Below, piece by piece: positions 18,801-26,259 of a DNA stretch of 64,000 nucleotides. The notes under the pieces were generated by a model. The model did not search any database. It saw only the letters and a program-made list of their open reading frames with translations, and was not told the DNA's origin. How positions within the stretch are numbered: position 1 is the stretch's first letter; the number at the start of each line of letters is the position of its first letter. Source of the stretch: Variovorax sp. HW608. Its GTDB lineage: Bacteria > Pseudomonadota > Gammaproteobacteria > Burkholderiales > Burkholderiaceae_C. Position numbers and translations under genes: made by a program. The stretch lies in NCBI RefSeq assembly GCF_900090195.1, contig NZ_LT607803.1, positions 5,048,229 through 5,112,228 on the forward strand, given 5' to 3'.

Positions 18801-19029
18801 CAACGACGTGGTGATGGCGCAGATCCAAAACAACCCGAAGGACCGGGCGATGAAAGCCAACCTGCCGGGGGCTGCCGTCGATGCGATCGTTTCGGCGATG
18901 CATACGCACAAAGACCTCGCGACGAAACTGCTCAGCGATCAGGGGACCCGGACGGTGTTCCTCGACGTGGTCTACGAGATGCTGAAGCGACAAGACTCTG
19001 CGGAGATGTTCAAGGCCGGAGCGGCGTAG
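15841..19029 (+). CDS. hsdR: type I restriction-modification system, endonuclease/translocase subunit R
   Basis: A 1062-residue ATP-dependent restriction subunit, started at GTG 15841, which overlaps the hsdS stop (GTGA). The PD-(D/E)xK nuclease residues are D141 (RIDLVFFVNG) and E155-L-K157 (TFELKTDF). The motor has Walker A HSAGSGKT at about 314-321 and a DEAH box (VVIDEAHSS) at 430-433, a helicase III-like TATP segment (AFTATPKHS), and a motif VI-like VQTLSRLNRT. The C-terminal ~250 residues are helical and should bind the M2S core. It translocates DNA and cuts on collision when the target is unmodified. All catalytic residues checked are intact, so the system looks functional. Confidence 0.95.
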   Translation: MSKTHHECELERHIVEQLAAAGWLVGESGAYDRARALYPEDVTGWLQDSQPQAWEKLMKLNGGNTEALVLDRLVKTLDAPEGGTVNVLRRGFAVAGGGPLAMSQALPEDDRNASVIQRYAANRLRVVPQLVYSLDTADRIDLVFFVNGLPVATFELKTDFTQSVEAAMAQYRDDRPPKSVKTGRVEPLLAFRRGAVVHFAMSDTDIRMATKLSGSSTFFLPFNRGNDGAAGNPPGGEGNYPVSYLWQRVLTRDNWLRIFHRFVLLERLQVEDAQGKPHWRETMIFPRFHQWEGVAAMVDAVRVEGAGQPYLIQHSAGSGKTNTISWTAHELIRVRRPDGEPYFHSVIVVTDRTVLDKQLQDAIAQIEHQTGVVRAIDGEASSLPKSQQLAQAMLDGTPIIVCTLQTFPHAQKLILSEQSLRDRRFAVVIDEAHSSTGGSTADDLRYVLTGQSEDEWQKMSANERLSVWQSSRQRPGNASYFAFTATPKHSTLSLFGRPQDPKQPASVDNPPVPFHTYTMQQAIEEGFILDVLRNYTSYSTALRVGTKFTEEGDRRVDKKGASRALARWLSLHPTNIGQKVQLIVEHFRANVAPLLNGQAKAMIVTPSRAAAVKYHLELQRYCRARGYDDVHPMVAFSGDVSNADAKEEGFADDHGFNEINLNQGLRGREMRKAFDTSDYRVMIVANKFQTGFDQPKLVAMYLDKKVSGVEAVQTLSRLNRTYAGKDRTYVIDFTNEAKEILDAFKTFYRDAKVSDVQDANIVYDLKQRLDATLLYETSEVRAFAEAVVDPQVTHQKLFNLTQAPADRFNAKLKQLNGAIDAWEQAWRQADEAGDEKGKINADAQRAELSKERDKLLIFSEGLGKFVRTYEYVAQLVDFGDPDLEGFGSFARLLRKRLKGLSAEQVDLGDLRLTHFKLKAKDGLIGVGGEGKVPMLDPITDNGLRDAKDREKAFLSELVKRLNDAFGKEISDTDQVAFAVHVSEKLRGNDVVMAQIQNNPKDRAMKANLPGAAVDAIVSAMHTHKDLATKLLSDQGTRTVFLDVVYEMLKRQDSAEMFKAGAA

Positions 19030-19303
19030 CGGGAGCAAGCGCGGGCAACTATCCGTCTGTTGGGGAGACGCTGTTCAAAGCATCCAGCGTGCACGCGCCT
19101 GCGACCCTGTTATGGGCTCGCCGCGCCACCGGTGCATCGCCCACCGCGGGCCAGGCTCTCTACCCCACACAGGCCTCGGGGGCAACGCTTACCTCAACGA
19201 TCGGACATGGACACCTGAACCACCGCAGATCGCCGCTACGCCGTGCCGCTGCTCTACTGGACTGGGTTCAGTCTGAGATCTGCCCCTGAAAATGCCCCGC
19301 GGG

Positions 19304-19750
19304 TCAGATCTTCTGCCACTCCTCGAAGCCCAAGTAGGGCGCAAATCGTTGCCGCATCTTGTCGACCTCCGTCATGAACCAGCTGTAATGCTCGGTCAGG
19401 TCGTTGTTGGCCTTGCTCACGGCTTCCGCTGTTCCGAAGCCTTTTGAGACGCGCGTGGCGGTGTCCTGGTAAATGCCCTTGCTTAGCGCCTCCCGGGCGA
19501 AGTCGCCGATCGAGTCGCCGAAGAGGAAATAGAACTGCGGGATGCTGTTCTGCAACGCGCGTGACTTCTCCTTGATGTCGGCATGATCGCCAACTCTCGC
19601 CGAAAGGTGGGCCCAAAGGATCTCGTAGAGCGCATAGCGCTTTTCGAAAAGATCGAGTCTGAGCTTGGCTCGGGCGACCTTCCACTGCTCGGCGGCGAGG
19701 AGGGCGGCGACGAGACCGACGAGTAGAGCAACGATCGCGGTGTCGGTCAT
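19304..19750 (-). CDS. small membrane-anchored protein of unknown function
   Basis: A 148-residue protein with one N-terminal membrane helix (TAIVALLVGLVAALLAAEQW), followed by a basic-helical segment (KLRLDLFEKRYALYEILWAH) and a cytoplasmic helical domain. The RLDLFEKR motif after a single membrane span is common in uncharacterised proteins of prophages and islands. I start it at the ATG at 19750 because the upstream frame runs antisense to the next gene. It ends a minus-strand run with the 66-residue, RusA-like and 97-residue genes. Function unknown. Confidence 0.72.
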   Translation of the reverse strand: MTDTAIVALLVGLVAALLAAEQWKVARAKLRLDLFEKRYALYEILWAHLSARVGDHADIKEKSRALQNSIPQFYFLFGDSIGDFAREALSKGIYQDTATRVSKGFGTAEAVSKANNDLTEHYSWFMTEVDKMRQRFAPYLGFEEWQKI

Positions 19751-19754
19751 GGGA

Positions 19755-19955
19755 TCAAGGTGATTTCTCGGGCGTCCGCGGCGCCTCGGGGCCGAACAAC
19801 GTGCCGTCCTGCTCGGCCTGGGCCAGCTGCGCCAAGCCGCCGGCATGCTCGATACCGGTGGTCAAGATCTCGGTGAAAGTCTTCGTCGGCTCGTAGGCCG
19901 GATCAAGCAGATCCGCGATCAGGTCCGCCGATTCGTTGTCGGTGGGCTGGTCCAT
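19755..19955 (-). CDS. 66-residue hypothetical protein
   Basis: A small acidic protein (MDQPTDNESADLIADLLDP at the start) with AGGAG upstream of the ATG at 19955. Its stop lies five bases before the start of the membrane-anchored gene, and it begins seven bases after the RusA-like gene ends, so it sits in a compact operon. No family recognised. Confidence 0.65.
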   Translation of the reverse strand: MDQPTDNESADLIADLLDPAYEPTKTFTEILTTGIEHAGGLAQLAQAEQDGTLFGPEAPRTPEKSP

Positions 19956-19961
19956 GGTCTC

Positions 19962-20525
19962 CTACAAATCCAAGTTGGCAAACGTTCCCACCACTGTCTC
20001 TGTCCGAACACGAATGAACAGGTGCGCTTGCGATGGGTCCGCGCTCGGATCCAGCAGAACATCTGTCTTCACGTCGAGTTCAGTGATCAGGGTGTCCTCT
20101 TGCAATAGGCAAAAGAAGGGGTCTTCATCCGTAGCGGGCGAGTCTCCCTTCGGGATCTCGGATTCCACGCGCGGCATACGGAGTGCGTCGAACAGGGTTT
20201 TGAGACGGTTGTCGATGTCGCCGCCCCTGGAGATCAGGCTACCTGGCGGCTCAGGACGCAGAAAGAGCAACTCGAGCGTGGCGACCAGGTGGTATTTTGT
20301 CGTCACCACCGGCGCGAATCGAAACAGTCCTACTTTCTCAACGATGCTGGGTCGATGCGCGCTCTCCACCGCCGGGTCCGCAAGCATTGTGTCGACTCTG
20401 CTTTTGAGAGGGGGATAGGTGAAGAGATGCTTGAGCTGCGGGTGTAGTTGGCGGCGGATCACCTGCTTGTCCCTCGGGTTGCCGTTTGCAGGAAGGGGGC
20501 CGCGGTACGTGAGCGTGAATCGCAT
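19962..20525 (-). CDS. RusA-like protein (possible Holliday-junction resolvase fold)
   Basis: A 187-residue protein. The stretch GGDIDNRLKTLFDALRMP matches the RusA family signature, in which two aspartates of D-x-D-N coordinate metal. It is followed by a late acidic element (QEDTLITELDVKTD) in the position of the third RusA aspartate. The N-terminus MRFTLTYRGPLPANG is also RusA-like. RusA enzymes cut branched DNA in phage recombination. The protein is somewhat longer than typical RusA (about 120-140 residues), with an insertion between the two acidic blocks, so substrate and activity may differ. It lies in a minus-strand run of small genes next to the large terminase. Confidence 0.6.
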   Translation of the reverse strand: MRFTLTYRGPLPANGNPRDKQVIRRQLHPQLKHLFTYPPLKSRVDTMLADPAVESAHRPSIVEKVGLFRFAPVVTTKYHLVATLELLFLRPEPPGSLISRGGDIDNRLKTLFDALRMPRVESEIPKGDSPATDEDPFFCLLQEDTLITELDVKTDVLLDPSADPSQAHLFIRVRTETVVGTFANLDL

Positions 20526-20537
20526 CGGAGTGGTGGG

Positions 20538-20831
20538 TCAGAGCTGTGCTGTTCCGTCAGCGGCAGGCCGCGATCCGGATCTCGCTGCGGAGGCCAGCTC
20601 ATCGTAGCGTCGGATTGCTTCCTGCAGGCCAGAGGCGAAGTCTCGCATGCCCTGCAACCGAAGCTCCGGAACTGGCATCGCAAGCGATTGCGCCGTCAGA
20701 GATTCGACCAGGCCATTGAAGTGCCGGGCAAGTTCGGCGCGATCGGGATACGCGCCGATGAGTGCGAGGCAGAAGGCGTTGAGGGCAGCGACCTCGCCCG
20801 TCAGCTTCTCGATTCGTTCAGCTTCGTTCAT
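20538..20831 (-). CDS. 97-residue hypothetical protein, likely coiled coil
   Basis: A predominantly helical protein (MNEAERIEKLTGEVAALNAF start) ending 12 bases before the RusA-like gene, so probably co-transcribed with it. Codon-position composition is typical of the phage genes here. No motif gives a function. Confidence 0.6.
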   Translation of the reverse strand: MNEAERIEKLTGEVAALNAFCLALIGAYPDRAELARHFNGLVESLTAQSLAMPVPELRLQGMRDFASGLQEAIRRYDELASAARSGSRPAADGTAQL

Positions 20832-20947
20832 GGCTCCCTAGCTCCTGGGGCAGAGTTTCGAGGTGCGCATTGTGGCGCACGCCGCGACGGGGGCCACGCG
20901 CCGCGGCCTGCAAATCCCGAGGCGTTGGTCTGGTACCCTGCCGCCAG

Positions 20948-21256
20948 ATGACGCCGACCCCGCCCGAATACTGCCTCTTCTGGATCAATCACTGGTCCAC
21001 CTGCATGCAGAAGGGCGAGTGGTCCGGCTGGGCCCAAGCCTTCGGCACATTCGTCGCGATGGGGGTCGCGATCGGGGCGGCCTATCTCCAGGCGCACTTC
21101 GCATCACTTCTTGAGGCACGTCGCGGCGCAGAGCGTGTGCGGGCGCTTGCGAGAACCCTGGACCACTGGCGCGAAACGTGCGAAGAGTTGTTCGCGATCC
21201 CGATAGCACTGAAGCCCGTGGAGGTAATCTTCGCTCTCGAAAGCGGCCTTCGTTAG
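20948..21256 (+). CDS. small single-span membrane protein
   Basis: A 102-residue protein starting at MTPTPPEYCLF, with one membrane helix (WAQAFGTFVAMGVAIGAAYL) followed by an amphipathic, charged C-terminal region (ARRGAERVRALARTLDHWRE). The WSGWAQAFGTFVA pattern recurs in uncharacterised phage membrane proteins. A holin-like or superinfection role is possible but not shown; there is no lysozyme beside it. It converges with the large terminase gene, their stops lying 23 bases apart. Confidence 0.6.
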   Translation: MTPTPPEYCLFWINHWSTCMQKGEWSGWAQAFGTFVAMGVAIGAAYLQAHFASLLEARRGAERVRALARTLDHWRETCEELFAIPIALKPVEVIFALESGLR

Positions 21257-21279
21257 CGAAGTCCTTCCTTCTACTTTTT

Positions 21280-23142
21280 TCAACTCGCAGCCGCCGGGGT
21301 GCGACGGCGGGCAGGTGGGATCATGGCGTCGATGTCGATGACTATGTTGGGCGCCCGAAGGGCTCCCACATCCATCGTAAGCGCGACCAGCCCGTCGATT
21401 CGGCCCGTGCTTTTGCGTTTGTTGAAGATGCGCGAGCCCTGATCGTCGATGTTGCACACGGCAGAGGCGGCGCACCAGGTCAGCACGGGGTTGCGCAGGA
21501 CGTACAGGCGCCGTTGCAGGATCGCGCGCTCGATCTCGTTGATGCTCTGCGGCATCCACAGCACGGGGCGCTCCAGGCCCAAGGGGTCGGGCTTGGGCTG
21601 GATCTTCACCCAGCCCTGCGGGTGCTCGATCAGCTGCAGCTCGACGCCGGCCTGCTCGAGCGCCTTCTTCAGGTACGGCATGCGGTACCGGTCGAAGACC
21701 AGCGCGCGAACATAGATGCGCTCGGTGATCTGCTTGATTCGCTTGGCCAGGTGGTCGTAGTCCACCGTGGGACCCGGCGAAAGATTGAGGTACCCCTGCT
21801 TGGCCCAGAGCTGATAGGGCACCGCATCGCGGATCTCGCGCGCGGCCACGCCGTCCCCCGGCGCCCAGAATTCGACGGCCGCCTCGATCATCGGCGGCGG
21901 CTCCACCGGTCCCAGCTCGTCGGCGTCATCGGCCGTAGCTGACGGCTCGGTACCGGGCTCGAACGGCCGGCCCTGTGCGTCGGTCTGGTCGGTGGCGATC
22001 GCAAGCGCCGTAAGGTCGGTGGTAGTGGACAGGTCCACGGCCAGCATACACGAGCGCCCCTCGAAGCGTTCGAGCACATCGGCCGGCGGATCGAACTCGC
22101 AGACCCGCCAAGCATCGCCGCTGATCCACGGCGTGCTCGCGTCGGTCCACTGGCAGAAGTTCAGCCGCCGCACGAGGCTTTCCTTGGCCGGCATCGCGCG
22201 CGCGTCGTTGACCTGATCGCGGATGTACTCGCGGCGAATCGACACGCCCAGGTTTGGGTTCGCCTTGATCCAGCAGGATTCGTCCCCCATGGGCTCGTCG
22301 GCGTCATCGACCGCGCAGACATAGGAGAAAAATCGATCGTCCTCCAATGCGCGATCCGCGACGTGCACCGCATGCTGGTGGTAGCGCCAGCACACTGACT
22401 GGCGATCGACGCCCGCGTTGGTGATGAGCAGCATGAAGGGCTGGCGCCTGAACTTGAAGCCCGCGCGCAGCATTTCGATGACGATGTCGTCCTTGTGCTC
22501 GTGCACTTCGTCGACGAGCGCGCCATGCGGGCGCGGGCCGCTTTGCCCTTCGTCGGAGCTGATGGGCCGGAAGAACGAATCCTTGAAGATCATGTTCCAC
22601 GGGCTCACTCCGCCGACGATGCGGACGTGGCGCGTGAGCGCGAGCGACTGCTGCACCATCGCGACCGCATCGCGGTACAGGATCATGGCCTGGTCCTTCT
22701 TGGAGGCGGCCGCGTAGATCTCGGCGCGCGCCTCATGGTCTCCCACCATCAGGTACAGGCCCACCCCTGCGGCCATCGGCGACTTGCCGCTGCCCTTGCC
22801 AGCCTCGACGAACGCCGTGCGAAAGCGCCGCCAGCCGTTCGCATCGACCCAGCCGAAGATCGATCCGATGATGAATGCCTGCCACGGCTGCAGCTCGAAG
22901 GGCAGGCCCTCGAACTCGCCCGCGTTCAGCTGCAGGATGTCGGCGAAGAAGTCGAACGCGTGCTGCGCCCGGGCGAGATTGAACGTATAGCCGCGCGCTG
23001 GCGCGTGTACGAGGTCATCGAGGTGGCGCGCGCACGCCGCGCGCACGTGCGGCCCTGCGACTGTGGCGCCCGATTCGACCGAGCGTGCGTACTCGGTGAC
23101 GCGATCGATCTGGGGCGGGTCTCGCCCGCGCTTGCTTGGCAT
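21280..23142 (-). CDS. phage terminase large subunit (TerL)
   Basis: A 620-residue packaging motor and nuclease of the HK97/P27-associated type. The ATPase half has Walker A EAGKGSGKS at 113-121 and Walker B ALVDEVHEH (D211, E212). The nuclease half begins near 365 with MLAVDLSTTTDLTAL, whose aspartates fit the RNase H-like active site. Length agrees with the family. It follows an HTH gene by 12 bases rather than its usual small subunit, which lies 9 kb away, and the next phage gene downstream (protease) is 17 kb away. The protein itself shows no damage, so packaging could still work if all parts are expressed together. Confidence 0.92.
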   Translation of the reverse strand: MPSKRGRDPPQIDRVTEYARSVESGATVAGPHVRAACARHLDDLVHAPARGYTFNLARAQHAFDFFADILQLNAGEFEGLPFELQPWQAFIIGSIFGWVDANGWRRFRTAFVEAGKGSGKSPMAAGVGLYLMVGDHEARAEIYAAASKKDQAMILYRDAVAMVQQSLALTRHVRIVGGVSPWNMIFKDSFFRPISSDEGQSGPRPHGALVDEVHEHKDDIVIEMLRAGFKFRRQPFMLLITNAGVDRQSVCWRYHQHAVHVADRALEDDRFFSYVCAVDDADEPMGDESCWIKANPNLGVSIRREYIRDQVNDARAMPAKESLVRRLNFCQWTDASTPWISGDAWRVCEFDPPADVLERFEGRSCMLAVDLSTTTDLTALAIATDQTDAQGRPFEPGTEPSATADDADELGPVEPPPMIEAAVEFWAPGDGVAAREIRDAVPYQLWAKQGYLNLSPGPTVDYDHLAKRIKQITERIYVRALVFDRYRMPYLKKALEQAGVELQLIEHPQGWVKIQPKPDPLGLERPVLWMPQSINEIERAILQRRLYVLRNPVLTWCAASAVCNIDDQGSRIFNKRKSTGRIDGLVALTMDVGALRAPNIVIDIDAMIPPARRRTPAAAS

Positions 23143-23154
23143 GAGGAGAACAGC

Positions 23155-23388
23155 TTAGGCCCCCCGGCGTGGCACGAGCCGGTACCGGGGGTGCTGGTCC
23201 GTGCGCAGCTGGAAGAGAAGCCAGCGCGACGCGGCCATGCGCCGGTTTCCCGATTCGTAGGCCGCCCAGGTCGGCTGATGGGCGACGTCTGAAAGGTCGC
23301 AGGCCTCCTGCATCGTGAGGCCGCAGGCCAAACGCCCCGCGCGGATCTCCTGGGGGCTGGGGATTGGTAAATCCATGTGTTCGATCAT
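23155..23388 (-). CDS. small XRE-like helix-turn-helix protein
   Basis: A 77-residue protein whose core (EIRAGRLACGLTMQEACDLS, then WAAYESGNRRM, then WLLFQLRT) matches the small phage XRE-type DNA-binding family. Its start faces the plus-strand operon at 23,641, and the 250 bases between hold six ACGCACCC-type repeats. It could therefore bind them and regulate one or both directions. It lies 12 bases upstream of terL and would be co-transcribed with it. Repressor versus accessory packaging role cannot be decided from sequence. Confidence 0.72.
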   Translation of the reverse strand: MIEHMDLPIPSPQEIRAGRLACGLTMQEACDLSDVAHQPTWAAYESGNRRMAASRWLLFQLRTDQHPRYRLVPRRGA

Positions 23389-23423
23389 GCGGCTCAGTAT
23401 ATACGCATTGATTATTTACTCGA

Positions 23424-23528
23424 ACGCACCCCAACGCACCCCCGCCCCACCTAATTACGCACCCCCTAGTTCGGCAAAAAAGAATTACAAAGTATTTGCG
23501 CACCCCCAACGCACCCAATACGCACCCC
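23424..23528. promoter_or_regulatory. array of six ACGCACCC(C) direct repeats in a divergent control region
   Basis: Copies of (A/G)CGCACCC(C) begin at 23424, 23434, 23457, 23498, 23509 and 23520, all in the same orientation. Spacings are 10, 23, 41, 11 and 11 bases, so pairs and triples are phased close to one helical turn. The surrounding sequence is AT-rich, unlike most of the window. It lies between the minus-strand HTH gene and the plus-strand small-gene/clamp operon. Operators for a co-operatively binding regulator, or iterons of a replication origin, would both fit. Confidence 0.75.
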
Positions 23529-23640
23529 TGTCTAAAACCCCATGTAATCGACTATTCAAAGAATATAATTTCCACATCGGAAGACGAAAAGATTCCGATA
23601 AATAGGAAAGCGAAATTAGTCACTCTGAAAGGAAACCGAA

Positions 23641-23835
23641 ATGGCCAAGCAAATGAACACCGTCCGCAAGGCTCCCCAATTCGTCCCCGCGATCCTGACG
23701 CTGGGCGCGATGAAGGCGCACGAAACCCGTGCCGCACTGGCGATCCTGAACGGCGAGACGACCCCCGATGCGCTCGCAAAGTATGTCGAGCTCGCCACGC
23801 AAGCCGCCGAATTCGCCCGCGCGGTGCATGGCTGA
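23641..23835 (+). CDS. 64-residue phage protein
   Basis: A short gene behind a clear ribosome site (GAAAGG about nine bases before the ATG). The product is helical and alanine-rich (AILTLGAMKAHETRAALAIL). It opens the plus-strand operon downstream of the repeat array. The start region GAAAGGAAACCGAAATG is nearly identical to that of the next gene (GAAAGGAAAGCGAAATG). Function unknown. Confidence 0.68.
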   Translation: MAKQMNTVRKAPQFVPAILTLGAMKAHETRAALAILNGETTPDALAKYVELATQAAEFARAVHG

Positions 23836-23861
23836 TAGCAGGCGACCGAAAGGAAAGCGAA

Positions 23862-24077
23862 ATGCTGACCCACGAAGTCGCCCAGCGCGCCGAGCACCTG
23901 CTGAGCCAATACACCTGCGCGCGGCAATCGCAAGCGAATTTGTGCGAGCGAGCAGAGCGCGCACGCAAGCCGGGCACCCGCGACGAATTGAACCGGGCCG
24001 CGGTCCTGCAATACGAGCGCGCTGTCGGATTCCGCGCGGCGCTGTTCGAACTGACCGGAATTACGGTTGGTTTCTGA
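23862..24077 (+). CDS. 71-residue phage protein
   Basis: This small helical protein (MLTHEVAQRAEHLLSQYTCA start) follows the 64-residue gene by 26 bases and shares its ribosome-site motif. It contains two cysteines and many arginines. It is too short for family assignment; operon context suggests an early phage accessory protein. Confidence 0.65.
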   Translation: MLTHEVAQRAEHLLSQYTCARQSQANLCERAERARKPGTRDELNRAAVLQYERAVGFRAALFELTGITVGF

Positions 24078-24150
24078 TCCTTGCCACCTTGCCCCCGCGC
24101 GTCGGGGGTAATAGGCAGCGATTCGACTGCGACAGAAAGGACTTTTGAAA

Positions 24151-25359
24151 ATGGCGAAGAAACCCAGCGCAAAACCTGCGCTCAAGAATGCCGCGAGCCC
24201 GAAGGCCGCGGGCGTGAAGCCGGCAAGCTCGAAGCCCGCCAGCGTCAAGCCCGTGAGCGTGAAGCCGGCGACCAAGCCCACCGGCGTGAAGGCATCGCCC
24301 CCGGTGAGGCCCCTGCAGGACGTGGCCGGCCCCGCGGCCGTGCGCATGCCTGACGGCGGCGTAAAGATGGTCGACAAGGAAATGGCCGAGGCCGTCGCCG
24401 CCCGCGTCGCCGAGGTCGCCGCCGAGGCCGACAAGCCGGCCGCGAAAGTGGCGAACCTGCCCGCGACCACCAAGCAGCAGCCAGCCGACAAAAAGACGCC
24501 GGTCGAGAAGCTGGGCGACCGCGAGTCGGTGCAGATCGAGGCCAGCATCCTGGCCGCCGCGCTGCACTGCGCTGCAAAAAACGATGTGCGCTACTACCTG
24601 AACGGCGTGCACCTGTTCGAGCATCGCGAGGGCGTGCTTCGCATCGAGGCGGCCAATGGCCACGTGCTGTTCGTGCACGACTATCCGGTCGAGAAAGTGC
24701 CGGCGTGGGCGAAGGCCGGCGGCGTTGTCGTCAATCGCGAGAACCTCGGCCGCGCCGTGAGCGCGGCGGGCAAGAACGACGGCGTGGTGCTGGAGTTGTC
24801 GACGGGCATCGGCCACCCGCATATGACCGTGGGCACATGGCCCGACCAGTGGGCGACGTTCCGCCTCGAGATGTTCGACAACGTGAAGTTTCCGGACACC
24901 GAGAAGATCGCCGAGGGCGCGGCCGGCACGCTGTCGCACTCAGGCGAGCGCACCCCGCTAGACACGACCGCAATCGACGCCAACTATTTCAAGCTGGCGA
25001 CGCTGGTCGCGCAGTCGCTCAACATCCCCGGCGTACAGGCGTACATGGGCGACGGCAAGAGCGCGGCGGTGTTCACGTTCGGCGTGCGGCGTGCGGCGCT
25101 GTACGTGATGCCGATTCGCGACGGCGGCGCGATGTCGGTTCAAGCGGCATCCGTGCTCGCGCCGGCCGTGCGGGGCAGCGTGGGTGCACTCAAGGCGCAC
25201 CAGACGCGCAACGAACAGGCCGCGAAGGAAGCGAAGGACCCTGAAGAGGCGAAGGCGCTGCGCGAGAAAGCGGCCGGCTTCGCCAAGCGCATCAAGGAAT
25301 TGATGGGCGCGGCCAACGAAGCAAAGGCGCTGCCCGCACCGGAGAAGAAGGCCGCTTGA
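24151..25359 (+). CDS. sliding-clamp-like (DNA polymerase III beta-fold) phage protein with basic tail
   Basis: A 402-residue protein starting at ATG 24151 with AAAGGA nine bases upstream. Residues 1-55 are a Lys/Ala/Pro repeat tail (AKKPSAKPALKNAAS, ASVKPVSVKPATKP) like those of nucleoid proteins. From about 120 the sequence has clamp-like elements: ILAAALHCAAKNDVRYYLNG, then VLRIEAANGHVLFVHD, matching the DnaN pattern 'kDiRYYLNGvll...LvATDGHRL'. About 200 further residues would cover a second clamp domain, and the last 60 are helical and charged. Bacterial clamps are about 370 residues with three domains, so this has at most two and a half. It may tether a polymerase or repair factor, or mimic the host clamp. 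Moderate certainty. Confidence 0.55.
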   Translation: MAKKPSAKPALKNAASPKAAGVKPASSKPASVKPVSVKPATKPTGVKASPPVRPLQDVAGPAAVRMPDGGVKMVDKEMAEAVAARVAEVAAEADKPAAKVANLPATTKQQPADKKTPVEKLGDRESVQIEASILAAALHCAAKNDVRYYLNGVHLFEHREGVLRIEAANGHVLFVHDYPVEKVPAWAKAGGVVVNRENLGRAVSAAGKNDGVVLELSTGIGHPHMTVGTWPDQWATFRLEMFDNVKFPDTEKIAEGAAGTLSHSGERTPLDTTAIDANYFKLATLVAQSLNIPGVQAYMGDGKSAAVFTFGVRRAALYVMPIRDGGAMSVQAASVLAPAVRGSVGALKAHQTRNEQAAKEAKDPEEAKALREKAAGFAKRIKELMGAANEAKALPAPEKKAA

Positions 25360-25421
25360 GACCCCGACGCCCCGGCCGGCGAGCCGGGGCCATTGACTGA
25401 CGACAAGAAAGGAAGCGACCC

Positions 25422-26243
25422 ATGCAAAGACAGATCATCCCGATTCACGACGACGGCAGCGGTCAGGCGATCAGCTCGGCCAAGACGATCTACGCACCTG
25501 CGGGACAGGCTGGCGAGTACTCGCCGCTGGCGACGAACCCCTACAGGGGATGCGGCCACGGCTGCGCGTACTGCTATGTGCCAAAGGTGCTGCGCATGGA
25601 CCGGGCCGAGTTCGATCAGGGCGCGACGTTGCGTCCCGGCTACCTCGACAGCCTGCGCCGCGAGGCGAAGCGCTATCAGGCCGCGGGCCTGCATGGGCAG
25701 GTGATGCTCAGCTTCACGACCGATCCCTACCACCCAGGCGACACGAGCGCCACGCGCGAGACGCTGCAGATCCTGGCCGAGCACGACCTCGGATTCTGCA
25801 CGCTCACGAAGGGCGGCACGCGCGCGCTGCGCGACCTCTCGCTGTTCCGGCGCGATCGTGATGCGTTCGCGTCGACGCTCACCAGTTTGGACGATGCGTT
25901 CTCGTTGAAGTGGGAGAGGGGCGCTGCGCCGCCCGCCGATCGACTGGCCGCGCTCAAGCGCTTTCACGAGAAGGGGATCTTCACGTGGGTGAGCCTTGAG
26001 CCGACCTTGGATGTCGAGTCATCGCTGGCGATCGTGCGCGAGGCCCACGCGTACGTGGACCTCTGGAAGATCGGCCGCGCCAACTACCTGCCCATGACCG
26101 GGCGCACTGACTGGGAAAGCTACACGCATCGAATGATCGAGCTGTGCGAGCAGCTGGGCGTGGCGCACTACGTCAAGAAGGACCTGCAGAAGTATCTGCC
26201 GGATGGGTACGTGAACCTCATGCGCGTGCCCCAGCACCACTAG
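25422..26243 (+). CDS. radical SAM protein, SPL/Rv2578c-like phage type
   Basis: A 273-residue radical SAM enzyme. The iron-sulfur motif is C44-x3-C48-x2-C51 (YRGCGHGCAYCYVPK). Later elements (LSFTTDPYHPGD, CTLTKGGTRALRDL, WVSLEPTLD, DLWKIGRANY) match the small family related to spore photoproduct lyase and commonly annotated as phage or Rv2578c-like radical SAM proteins. It should bind a 4Fe-4S cluster and cleave S-adenosylmethionine; the substrate is unknown, with DNA-lesion repair a reasonable guess. It follows the clamp-like gene by 62 bases in the same orientation. Its ribosome region has the local GAAAGGAAGCGA pattern. Confidence 0.85.
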   Translation: MQRQIIPIHDDGSGQAISSAKTIYAPAGQAGEYSPLATNPYRGCGHGCAYCYVPKVLRMDRAEFDQGATLRPGYLDSLRREAKRYQAAGLHGQVMLSFTTDPYHPGDTSATRETLQILAEHDLGFCTLTKGGTRALRDLSLFRRDRDAFASTLTSLDDAFSLKWERGAAPPADRLAALKRFHEKGIFTWVSLEPTLDVESSLAIVREAHAYVDLWKIGRANYLPMTGRTDWESYTHRMIELCEQLGVAHYVKKDLQKYLPDGYVNLMRVPQHH

Positions 26244-26259
26244 GCGGCGAACTGCCGCA

